A stretch of DNA of 26,224 nt. Source: a virus. Location of the stretch: IMG/VR virus record IMGVR_UViG_3300046000_001847, positions 1 through 26,224 of that record. One strand, written 5' to 3'. The translations under genes were made by a program, and so were the position numbers. This document shows positions 6,092 through 13,577 of this stretch, piece by piece. Numbering within the stretch: position 1 is the stretch's first letter; every line of letters starts with the position of its first letter. Under the pieces are notes generated by a model. The model had not been told where the DNA came from, ran no database searches, and saw only the letters and a program-made list of their open reading frames with translations.

Positions 6092-6568
6092 TTATGAGAC
6101 GAACATGGCTCTCTCGTCGTTGCGACGATTGACTAATCCTTTTAGAACCTTGCCGCCACCTATCGTATACTTGAGAAACTCGTCTGCAGCGCCTTCCATT
6201 TCTCCACGAAGAACCTTCTGACGGAGGGTTGAGCGCTGTAGTGTTCCAAGACCCACATTGAAGCTAAAACTGACAAGAGCATCGAACTGCCCTTGTGTAA
6301 GAGTAACAGGACAGTATCGCTCGACACCACGCTCAAAGTTAGCCAAATCTCGTTTAAGAATGTCATCTACTTCTCCCATCGTTATTGTCCTATTCCATCC
6401 ATCAGGGATAGGTAACGCTTTGCGCTCCGCTAAGGGAACACGAGCATGGTTAGGGTCAATAACATGACCTACACCGATTGTCCATAACAGTGCAGGACAC
6501 TGATACGGCTTAGTACGGACACCCTCATGGTGACGGATTACCTCAAGGGCTTTATCGCTTACTTTCAT
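6092..6568 (-). CDS. endolysin, GH24 lysozyme (T4-lysozyme/P21 R-type)
   Basis: Muramidase of 158 residues that cuts the host peptidoglycan at lysis. E15 (HHEGVRTKPY) is the catalytic acid, C24 sits where T4 lysozyme has D20, and T30 (LWTIGVGH) matches T26, giving an E-C-T set seen in many phage GH24 enzymes. The later part has QFDALVSFSFNVG and GLVNRRNDER, both typical. There is no signal-anchor helix at the N-terminus, so export should rely on a holin. The start ATG overlaps the holin-like stop by four bases (ATGA). Last gene of the leftward late transcript. Confidence 0.94.
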   Translation of the reverse strand: MKVSDKALEVIRHHEGVRTKPYQCPALLWTIGVGHVIDPNHARVPLAERKALPIPDGWNRTITMGEVDDILKRDLANFERGVERYCPVTLTQGQFDALVSFSFNVGLGTLQRSTLRQKVLRGEMEGAADEFLKYTIGGGKVLKGLVNRRNDERAMFVS

Positions 6569-7050
6569 TTCTTAGCAAAGGCTTGTGTACCGAACCAGAA
6601 AGCAATAATCGATGCTAGAATCTGCATTTCATCGGCATCAAACACCATTGGGATAGCTTCAACAAAAGCAGTACCAGAAGACCAAGCCCACCAAATAGAA
6701 GCAATGTCAACCACTATCAATAGGAAGACAAACAAATATGTCACCATCGGTCTTACAGAGGCTCTGAGGTTAGTCACCCACTGACTAGCACCCTGACCTA
6801 TAGCGATGTCGTGTGCGTACATTGCAGAGCGTTCCTGAGCTTGTGTCTCCATCTGTACTTGCTCAGTCCTGATTTCCTCAATACGAGCCTGTGCAATAAA
6901 GCCACGCTCCATCATCTGTAGTTCTCTCTCAGTCTGCATACGAGCCATGTCCATCTCGTGTGCTTTATCAGACTTGTCCTGAAAGAAGTCCATCAGTTTA
7001 GGTAAACCACCCATTAAGAATGATAAGGCGGTTGAAATTAGTGTTAGCAT
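6565..7050 (-). CDS. holin-like membrane protein (3TM holin type)
   Basis: A 161-residue protein with an N-terminal hydrophobic stretch (1-15), a charged helical middle (25-85, rich in Glu, Gln, Met and Arg), and two C-terminal hydrophobic segments (about 101-124 and 141-156) ending FAKK. This arrangement and the RPMVTYLFVFL...WFGTQAF pattern resemble the phage/gene-transfer-agent 3TM holin family, and it lies directly before the lysozyme. I start at ATG 7050, which overlaps the previous stop (TAATG) and has GGGGAG upstream; the frame stays open 18 codons further up but those lie in the neighbour's membrane segment. Holin action is inferred from topology and position. Confidence 0.72.
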   Translation of the reverse strand: MLTLISTALSFLMGGLPKLMDFFQDKSDKAHEMDMARMQTERELQMMERGFIAQARIEEIRTEQVQMETQAQERSAMYAHDIAIGQGASQWVTNLRASVRPMVTYLFVFLLIVVDIASIWWAWSSGTAFVEAIPMVFDADEMQILASIIAFWFGTQAFAKK

Positions 7051-7490
7051 TACTTGTCTCCCCAGACGATAAGATAAGAAACTACTGCAGCAACTAAGAA
7101 GCAATAGAGTTGGACTCGACGAACTGCTTTCATGTCGCTGTCAAACATCTTTTTATTTTGTGCTTCTTGTTTTATTAGTCGTTGTTTAATGACTAGAACA
7201 TCATCCCATGCTTTTGGACCGTACTTGTTCACTACTTCTGCTTTCATACGAAGTTCCATCTTCTTTACTTCTTGGACTAATTCGTATTCTTTAAGAGCCT
7301 TCACAACGGTAGTGTCAGGAACAAACTGTTGTTCTTTACGCCTCTCAGCAGCTTTTTGTTGTGCTACCTCAGCCCCGTCCTTTTGGACGTTTTCAATGCT
7401 TTTGGTTAATGATTTAGCACTTACACGAGCAGCATCTAAGCTACCTGTTAGAGTCTTGACTCCTTCGTTTATTCCGTATTGGTCTGACAT
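7050..7490 (-). CDS. membrane-anchored coiled-coil protein of the lysis region
   Basis: A 146-residue protein with a single C-terminal membrane segment (about 126-143, LYCFLVAAVVSYLIVW) and a long charged, helical N-terminal part with coiled-coil character (Ser/Lys/Glu/Gln rich, about 10-120). No signal peptide or lipobox, so the bulk should be cytoplasmic with a tail anchor. It has no family I can name. Between the internal virion proteins and the holin it could be a lysis regulator, a second holin-type protein or a virion component that inserts into the membrane. The stop overlaps the next ATG, implying coupling to the holin. Confidence 0.68.
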   Translation of the reverse strand: MSDQYGINEGVKTLTGSLDAARVSAKSLTKSIENVQKDGAEVAQQKAAERRKEQQFVPDTTVVKALKEYELVQEVKKMELRMKAEVVNKYGPKAWDDVLVIKQRLIKQEAQNKKMFDSDMKAVRRVQLYCFLVAAVVSYLIVWGDK

Positions 7491-7515
7491 AGGTATTCAT
7501 TGTGTGTATAGTGTG

Positions 7516-7530
7516 TATCTAATTTAGATA
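7516..7530. repeat. 15-base palindrome between the transglycosylase and lysis genes
   Basis: TATCTAA-T-TTAGATA is a perfect inverted repeat with a one-base centre, starting two bases after the transglycosylase-protein stop (leftward). Beside it, at 7502-7519, an eight-base GTGTGTAT unit occurs twice. The palindrome is too tight for a strong hairpin and has no T run, so it is not a clear terminator; it could be an operator-like site or chance in AT-rich DNA. Confidence 0.35.
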
Positions 7531-7531
7531 T

Positions 7532-10081
7532 TTAGATGCCTAATATCTTTTTAACGTAATCTTGTGTCTCAGGAATATTTGGAATACCACCTGCAGACGC
7601 AACACGAGAAGGACCAGCGTTGTAAGCAGCCAAGGCTAGTGCAGGGTCGTTAAAACGCTTTAATTGCTGTCCCATGTACCGAATACCGCCGGAAATGTTT
7701 TGATTGACATCAAACGGGTCTGTTACACCAAGTTCTTGAGCTGTTCCCGGCATTAGTTGAAACACACCTTGAGCGCCTACTTTAGACACAGCGTATGGAT
7801 TGTAAGACGATTCTTGTTTTGCTTGACGGACAAACAAATCAGCATAGTTTCCTAAGCCTTGTTTTTCGGCTTCAGCCCGAATCTGTGTTTCAATGTCGGC
7901 AGGGTTATAAGACAAATCCAAATCTGGACGACCTCCCGGAGCTACGGTAGGTGTTGTAGGTGTCGTAGGTCCTGCAGGAGCAGCCTCTGTGTCTGGAATA
8001 GATAAATCTAAATCTGGACGTTGTGTTGGAGCAGCGCCTTGCGTTTGAGGACTTACGCCGACTTCGTTTTCTTGAATGTTTGCTCTGGCTCCAGCAGATA
8101 AGGTAGTTGATAATGCAGGAGATGTAGCACTTTGTACTTTCGTTAGTTTTTCTAAGTTTTTAGCAGCGTTTGGGCTGAGTGAAGAGCTTTTTAAGAAATC
8201 TTTGCCTTCTGGAGTTAACAATAATTTAAAGACTTGGTCATCATTTAATTCGCCTTTAAAATAATTAAAAAGTCTTGCAGTAACGCCGCCTACTTTTCCT
8301 CCTGTATAACTTCCTCCTGTTGAAGCAAAAGCTGCTTCAGAGGCAATAGCAGGATTAACTTGACCTGAAGGCAAGACACCGCCGGACTTCATAGAATAAT
8401 TAAAGAAGCGTTGAGCGTCTGCCATGCGTTCACCAAATTCTTTAGAGTTGCTGCCTAAAGCAAATGCAAGCGTCTCCTGCTCATTCTTTGGTAACGAATT
8501 ATATCTTGCTACTAACTTTTGAAGGTCTACGCCACTTGTATTATCTGGAAGCGTGTTTCTAGATGTAGATACGAAGTCCTCATATATGTTCTTTTGAACT
8601 CGTGCTAAAGCATCTGGATTCTCTACCTCAAGAATTGCTCGTGTCTGTTGTAATTCTTTAGCGTTTAGTCCTTTAAATGCTTTTATTAAATCTTCGTCCG
8701 CAAATTCATATATTTCTTTATCTTTAAATACTTTTGGAAGCCCTCTCGCCCTAAACTTATTTAATTCCTCATATCCGTTTTTTACATCGTTACGAGCAGA
8801 CTCCAAAAGATTAGTAGCTGCTTTAAGCTGTTTATCGGTTGTTGTTTTAGACGCAATTCCTAAGTCGTCTTTTAAAGAACCAAACAATGCTTTAGCGATT
8901 GCTTGTTGGTCGTTCTTTGCTACGTTCCGCAGCATTCCTTCTTGACCAGCGGCTTCAGCTCCAAAAGAAGACAGATTACCTTGCAGCTTTTGAATAGTTG
9001 TTTCTTTTGGTAAGTATCCAACGCTATCAGGAGTACCTAATAAACGTGTCTTAAATCTTTCTAGATAGGCAATCGATGCTTTAGAACTGTCTGTACCGAC
9101 TGCAGAAAAATCTTGAATAAGTTTGTCTATCTTATCTGCTGTTTGATTAACTGGGATTGTTCTATCACCCGCTAATTGCGTAGCTTTCTCAAATTTTGTT
9201 GATACGCCTTTTCCAAACATACCGTCATACAATCGAGCGATTTGTTCTTTATATGCGTTATATACAGGCTCTGCAATTTTTCCTTCTTTTGCTTCTGGCG
9301 TCATTCCAGACAGCACTTTCTTTGTTGCGCCTTTTTCTAACTCAGTAAAGAATTCCGCAAACTTTGGATTATTACGTAATTTATTTATAGTCCCTGCTAT
9401 TAGCGGGTCTTTACTTTCTTGTCCAGAAACCATAAACTGGCGAAGACGATTACTTTCTGCTGGTCCTAACTGCTCAAGAAACTTATTAAAACTTTTGGCA
9501 TCTCTGTAGTTAGAAATGCCACGAACACCGCCATATCCTAACGCACCTAATGCAGTTACTAAAGAAGTAACAGGAGCGCCTTCAAAAATACGCTCGTCAA
9601 TCGCTCCCGTAGTTGCACCAATAGCGGTGACGACAGGACCACCAAACATAGAAGTAGCTGCTCCTTGACCTGCTCCAAATGCTAAAGCAGTTTCAGGCGT
9701 TGTAACCTCAACTCCCGGAAGTACTCTTGGTGTTAATAGATAGTCTTTACGAGGAGTTAGTGTACCCGGAACTTCTGGTAGTAATTTACTTAATTTCTCT
9801 CCCCCTTGCGCAGCTAAATCAACTACGCTAGTAAATAACCTAGGCAATCCCGTAGCTCCGCCTAAAACAGCGGCTTCTACTTGTCCTCTTACTCCTTTGT
9901 TACCTAACTGAGCAACATATAGCTGACGAGACAGTTTATTAATTTCTTCTTGTGCTGCTTCCGCACGTTTTTTTAACACAGCATCGGATGTGTCGCCGAT
10001 GTTAGCTACTTCTGTTCGTTTTGTTTTAATCTTTTGCGTTAAATCAGCAACTGCTTCTTCAGTGTTTTTATAACGTGCCAT
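7532..10081 (-). CDS. internal virion/ejection protein with C-terminal lytic transglycosylase domain
   Basis: An 849-residue protein. Residues about 730-849 form an SLT-type transglycosylase: catalytic E757 in KQESSYNP, then GAQGVFQLMPGTAQELG and ALAAYNAGPSRV. Such enzymes open the peptidoglycan for DNA entry. Before it is a Pro/Thr/Ala-rich linker with two copies of RPDLDLS (about 688 and 718). The N-terminus (1-55) is a charged coiled coil; a Gly/Ala-rich hydrophobic stretch lies around 130-185 and could enter a membrane; the middle is long and helical. T7 gp16 is the functional parallel, but there the domain is N-terminal. Last of the ejection-protein genes; three bases separate it from the gene before it. 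Confidence 0.86.
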   Translation of the reverse strand: MARYKNTEEAVADLTQKIKTKRTEVANIGDTSDAVLKKRAEAAQEEINKLSRQLYVAQLGNKGVRGQVEAAVLGGATGLPRLFTSVVDLAAQGGEKLSKLLPEVPGTLTPRKDYLLTPRVLPGVEVTTPETALAFGAGQGAATSMFGGPVVTAIGATTGAIDERIFEGAPVTSLVTALGALGYGGVRGISNYRDAKSFNKFLEQLGPAESNRLRQFMVSGQESKDPLIAGTINKLRNNPKFAEFFTELEKGATKKVLSGMTPEAKEGKIAEPVYNAYKEQIARLYDGMFGKGVSTKFEKATQLAGDRTIPVNQTADKIDKLIQDFSAVGTDSSKASIAYLERFKTRLLGTPDSVGYLPKETTIQKLQGNLSSFGAEAAGQEGMLRNVAKNDQQAIAKALFGSLKDDLGIASKTTTDKQLKAATNLLESARNDVKNGYEELNKFRARGLPKVFKDKEIYEFADEDLIKAFKGLNAKELQQTRAILEVENPDALARVQKNIYEDFVSTSRNTLPDNTSGVDLQKLVARYNSLPKNEQETLAFALGSNSKEFGERMADAQRFFNYSMKSGGVLPSGQVNPAIASEAAFASTGGSYTGGKVGGVTARLFNYFKGELNDDQVFKLLLTPEGKDFLKSSSLSPNAAKNLEKLTKVQSATSPALSTTLSAGARANIQENEVGVSPQTQGAAPTQRPDLDLSIPDTEAAPAGPTTPTTPTVAPGGRPDLDLSYNPADIETQIRAEAEKQGLGNYADLFVRQAKQESSYNPYAVSKVGAQGVFQLMPGTAQELGVTDPFDVNQNISGGIRYMGQQLKRFNDPALALAAYNAGPSRVASAGGIPNIPETQDYVKKILGI

Positions 10082-10084
10082 AGT

Positions 10085-11152
10085 TTATTTACCTGTAGGA
10101 ACTTTAATTTTACCTGCTTTAATTGCTGCGTCAATTTCTGCGTCTGAAGCGTCATTCCAACCCGGACGGCTTTTAACTATTGAATAAATATTTGAAGGTG
10201 GTTTTGGCTGGTTAGGTTTTTCCGAAACAGGTTCTCCAGACAATGAACGAATATACGCTTCGTTGCCTTTCTTAACATTCTTTTTAGTCTTTTCTAATAA
10301 TTCGAGTGCTTTGTCCATTCCAGCATTACTATTTTGTGCTAAATATGTTTTAATTTGACGTTCTGCTCTGAGTGCGTCGTCTTTAGCTTGGACACCTTTG
10401 GCTGCGTTTAAGACTTCGTTTATTTGACTAATTAAAAACGATTCAATTTCTTGCTGTTTAATAGCATTATCAGTAGGTGAACCGATAGCTGCTGAAGTAC
10501 GAGCTGTTATATTTGTCAACGGTCCGTACTGTACTTCTTTATTTTTAATCATTTCTCTATAATTAGAAATTTCTGCAGTACCTAAATCAATTAACGTATT
10601 TGATTCAACAGCAGCAGCTATTTTTTCTTTATTGGAATTTGATATTCCTTTATCTGCCAAGACTAAATCGGCAGGGTCTTGTGATTTTTCATAAACAGAA
10701 ATAGAAGCAGGAGTGTACTTACCAGAAGCAACTAATGTAGATAAAGCAGTTCTTGTAGGCTCTCTCAAGTTTCTAATTTCTTGTGAACGCTGAGTAGCAC
10801 GTTGTTGTACTCCCAAATCCATCTCATCAGCACGTTTTGCAGCCATCATTGCTTCTTGCGGAGCAAACGGCTGTAATGCACGGGCAAACTGTCTAGCTCC
10901 GTCAGCAGTTGTTAAATCAAACTGTGAAGACAGTTGTTTAATCTTAGAAATTTTCTCTAACTCAGGGTCGCCACCAAGTAAACCTTGAACCCCACGAGAA
11001 AGACCAGCAGCGCCTTGATAGATAGACATTTTAGCTTGCTCTAACGGGTCTAGATTTGCATAACGATACGCATTAGCAGTGTCTGTAGCTTGACGCTGAC
11101 GCTGCAACTGCTCAGGGGATACTCCAAATAAACCGCCTACGATTTCTGCCAT
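10085..11152 (-). CDS. probable internal virion (ejection) protein
   Basis: A 355-residue, mostly helical protein with many Ala, Gln and Lys. It starts MAEIVGGLFGVSPEQLQRQRQ, a pattern I associate with internal core proteins of environmental podoviruses, and ends with a short Lys-rich segment after NDASDAEIDAAIKAGKIKVP. The residues around 45-62 are Gly-rich and weakly hydrophobic. No enzyme motif. Position between the Gly/Ala-rich protein and the transglycosylase protein matches T7 gp15 in the order 14-15-16, so assembly into an inner core or ejection channel is likely. AAGGA precedes the ATG at a good distance. Confidence 0.68.
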   Translation of the reverse strand: MAEIVGGLFGVSPEQLQRQRQATDTANAYRYANLDPLEQAKMSIYQGAAGLSRGVQGLLGGDPELEKISKIKQLSSQFDLTTADGARQFARALQPFAPQEAMMAAKRADEMDLGVQQRATQRSQEIRNLREPTRTALSTLVASGKYTPASISVYEKSQDPADLVLADKGISNSNKEKIAAAVESNTLIDLGTAEISNYREMIKNKEVQYGPLTNITARTSAAIGSPTDNAIKQQEIESFLISQINEVLNAAKGVQAKDDALRAERQIKTYLAQNSNAGMDKALELLEKTKKNVKKGNEAYIRSLSGEPVSEKPNQPKPPSNIYSIVKSRPGWNDASDAEIDAAIKAGKIKVPTGK

Positions 11153-11161
11153 GATTTTTCC

Positions 11162-12124
11162 TTATCCTGCCAACAATTCTGGACCACTCTCAAACAAACT
11201 ACTAAACCAACTGCTTCCTGCGCCACCGCCTCCGCCACCGCCAAAAGAAGAACCAGCACCGCTAAGAGCTGTACCGATTGGGCTATATCCTTGATATTTA
11301 CCATATGCGGTTGCAGCACCAGCTTGTGGCTCTAGGAATAAACGACCTGCGTTTGCACCTGCGGTAGAATAGCGATTTGCCAAGTCTTGACTGAGCAGGA
11401 ATGGCTGTTGTCCTAGCCCTTCAGTTGTTCGCAACAAACCTAACTGAGCTTCTAATGGACCATATCCAGCAGTTGTTATTTTTGGAATCATTCCTAATAT
11501 CTCACCACCTGTACCAAACAAACCAGCACCAAACTTAGCTCTATCCATAGCCGCTTGGTCTGCTCTAGCAGCAATTTCTAAGTCTTGACGACCTTGAGCA
11601 TTAAATAATGCCTGTGCTAATGGATTAGAAGGAGCGCCGCCAGTACCTGTATTAATACCTAAACCACCTGTACCACGACCATAGTTAGTCGCTTGTAATC
11701 GAGCAAAATCAGCAGCTCTTGATGGCTGTAACAAAGCCTGTTGGTCTGCCATGTATTTAGCAGAAACTTGTTCAGGAGATTGACCTAGATAATAATCTGC
11801 ACGATTGAATAAACCAGAAGCACCACTATATAAAGGTTCTGCAGCAGCACCCACTCTTGTAGGGTCATATCCGCCAGCGTATCCCATCACTCTATCGGAG
11901 ATAGCCTGTAGTTCAGGTGATAGTGCATAACTACCTCGACCATCTGCAAAAGTAGACGTGCCGAAGTTAGTAGTCATTCCGTAAGGATTAAACATTGCCA
12001 TTGCTGAGGCTTTATCAGCAGCAGCTCTAAGCGCCTCTGCTTGTCCTCGAGAAGCGGCTGCGGATTTTCCACCTGAAATTGCTCCACCGCCGAGCGACAG
12101 TGCTGAACTTACTAATCCACCCAT
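11162..12124 (-). CDS. probable internal virion protein, Gly/Ala-rich
   Basis: A 320-residue protein very rich in Gly, Ala, Ser and Leu. The N-terminus (MGGLVSSALSLGGGAISGG) and the C-terminus (a run of eight Gly near 297, then SSWFSSLFESG) are flexible, and the middle is helical. This composition and position match the T7 gp14 slot (inner core protein that enters the host outer membrane), although I see no direct sequence match. ATG 12124 overlaps the stop of the gp13-like gene (TAATG), and a GGAG site lies inside the end of that gene. Confidence 0.62.
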   Translation of the reverse strand: MGGLVSSALSLGGGAISGGKSAAASRGQAEALRAAADKASAMAMFNPYGMTTNFGTSTFADGRGSYALSPELQAISDRVMGYAGGYDPTRVGAAAEPLYSGASGLFNRADYYLGQSPEQVSAKYMADQQALLQPSRAADFARLQATNYGRGTGGLGINTGTGGAPSNPLAQALFNAQGRQDLEIAARADQAAMDRAKFGAGLFGTGGEILGMIPKITTAGYGPLEAQLGLLRTTEGLGQQPFLLSQDLANRYSTAGANAGRLFLEPQAGAATAYGKYQGYSPIGTALSGAGSSFGGGGGGGAGSSWFSSLFESGPELLAG

Positions 12125-12420
12125 TATAGACTCCTACTATATATATGATACATTTTATTATCCTGCCCCAAAGAAGGTTGTGTAAACTTAAAACCTATTG
12201 TTTTACTAAACTTTACTAACTTAGTATTTGTTTCTTCTATTAAAGCAACTAAAGGGACAGATACTAAGTGTTGTAATAAATTCAATTCTTCTAAATACTT
12301 TGCTTTAACTGTCGGTGTCCATTTACGAACATCGGTGTGAAACCATATCAAATCTGCATGAAGCTCTAACAACATGGTGTAGTCTTCACGAATGACGACA
12401 GGTACTTTAAAGTTTACCAT
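12124..12420 (-). CDS. T7 gp13-like protein with GNAT-type C-terminus
   Basis: A 98-residue protein whose second half, ETNTKLVKFSKTIGFKF then MYHIYSR, resembles the end of T7 gp13 as I recall it (GNTSHIRFLKTIGAVF, then QLFTI), which is also the pattern of the last strand-helix-strand of GNAT acetyltransferases. No acetyl-CoA-binding loop (R/Q-x-x-G-x-G/A) is visible, so it is probably not an enzyme. T7 gp13 is needed for virion morphogenesis and is next to genes 14-16, exactly as here. The start is ATG 12420; the codon before it is TTG. Shorter than gp13 (138). Confidence 0.6.
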   Translation of the reverse strand: MVNFKVPVVIREDYTMLLELHADLIWFHTDVRKWTPTVKAKYLEELNLLQHLVSVPLVALIEETNTKLVKFSKTIGFKFTQPSLGQDNKMYHIYSRSL

Positions 12421-12446
12421 CAAATTATTACAACCCTGATAGCATA

Positions 12447-12623
12447 TTACACATCTGATTTCAACGCATCAATCTGCTCTTGCAGTTTAGCAATCTGTTC
12501 TTCTTTAGTTGGCTGTGCTGCTAACCATTCTGCGTACTGGGCTTGCGCTTGCGCTACTTCTTCAGCAGTCAATTCAATCACTTGACGAGTACCAGTAATA
12601 ACATCTATCTCTATTCTGTTCAT
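12447..12623 (-). CDS. small protein after the tail fibre gene, possible fibre chaperone-like
   Basis: A 58-residue acidic protein starting three bases after the fibre stop. The N-terminus (RIEIDVITGTRQVIELTAEE) is a beta hairpin and the rest one long helix (AQAQYAEWLAAQ, then KEEQIAKLQEQIDALK) with heptad spacing. Short proteins of this design, ending in a coiled coil and following a fibre gene, are common in phages and often annotated as fibre-assembly or hypothetical. No direct proof of function. Confidence 0.7.
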   Translation of the reverse strand: MNRIEIDVITGTRQVIELTAEEVAQAQAQYAEWLAAQPTKEEQIAKLQEQIDALKSDV

Positions 12624-12626
12624 GGC

Positions 12627-13562
12627 TTATTCATAAAGTATGTTGATTGAACCAGCATCAAAAGTATCTGTGCCGTTTACTGTAGTAATGCGTACTCGGT
12701 CTAAAACACCGCCTAAAGTAACTGTGCCGCCCCCCATAACAAGTCGAGTGGTGTATTGACTCATTGTGCTTGATTCAATATAAATATTTGAACCTAACAA
12801 AGTAATAACAGAATGACCGCTACTTAATACAGAAGAGCCATTTACAGCCGATAAAAGAAAGCCTGCTGTGCTATCAGCACCAGTATTACCACTCGTATAA
12901 TTGGTTGAGTTATATCCTGAAGTTGTTACGCTTCCTGCTCCAATTTGAATCAAATAATTAGAACTTCCATTAGTAGATACACCATTAAAAGAAACAGTAA
13001 TACGCTTTACCCAACTAGGTATGCTAGTAAAGTCAATGCTTGTTCCGCTTGTAGAAGCTGCCGCAGTGCCGCTAGTTAAAGGATATGTGGCAGGCGCAGC
13101 AGATGTCCAACTTGTTCCGTCTGAAGTTAATACATTACCGCTTGTACTAGGAGCTACAGTATTAATACCTGAAGTTCCGTTACCAACTAACACTGCATTA
13201 GCTGTTAATGTTGAACGACCTGTTCCCCCATCAGCAACGGCTAAATCAGTAATACCAACAATAGTTCCACCAGTAATATCTACAGCAGTTGCATTTTGTG
13301 TTGACATTGTACCTAAAGCACTTGCCACTGCAGTAACAAAGGCTGTAGTGGCTATTTGAGTTGTGTTAGTACCTGATGATGCTGTCGGAGCTGCTGGAGT
13401 CCCTGTAAAGGTTGGACTATTGATGTTTGCTTTAGATGCAATAGCGTTTGATACTGCACTAAATTCAGTATCAATCTCAGTGCCTTTAACAATCTTACCA
13501 GCATTGCCTGTTGGTAAGGTATCCTTGGCTGTAAAGTTAGTTGCTTTTGTGTAGTCCGCCAC
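12627..13562 (-). CDS. tail fibre / receptor-binding protein
   Basis: A 311-residue fibre protein. The N-terminal 50 residues (TKATNFTAKDTLPTGNAGKIVKGTEIDTEF when read in pieces) are an attachment-like domain found in podoviral fibres. Next come collar-type repeats (INSPTFTGTPAAPT, ATTAFV), a fibre motif (ADGGTGRSTLTANAVLVGNG, with GNVLTSDGTSW) and a C-terminal beta-rich domain (about 160-311) likely to bind the receptor. The start is GTG 13562 with GAGGG 9 bases upstream. It shares a module (LGTMSTQNATAVDITGG) with the collagen-like protein at 20989-21933. Position after the tail nozzle fits. Confidence 0.85.
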   Translation of the reverse strand: MADYTKATNFTAKDTLPTGNAGKIVKGTEIDTEFSAVSNAIASKANINSPTFTGTPAAPTASSGTNTTQIATTAFVTAVASALGTMSTQNATAVDITGGTIVGITDLAVADGGTGRSTLTANAVLVGNGTSGINTVAPSTSGNVLTSDGTSWTSAAPATYPLTSGTAAASTSGTSIDFTSIPSWVKRITVSFNGVSTNGSSNYLIQIGAGSVTTSGYNSTNYTSGNTGADSTAGFLLSAVNGSSVLSSGHSVITLLGSNIYIESSTMSQYTTRLVMGGGTVTLGGVLDRVRITTVNGTDTFDAGSINILYE

Positions 13563-13577
13563 GATGTATTCCCTCTA

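Noticed and set aside
7132-7527. Rightward open frame of 131 codons opposite the coiled-coil membrane protein
   Set aside because: Antisense shadow: Ser/Phe/Cys-rich without family resemblance, no ribosome-binding site, and the leftward frame has coupling and a clear topology.
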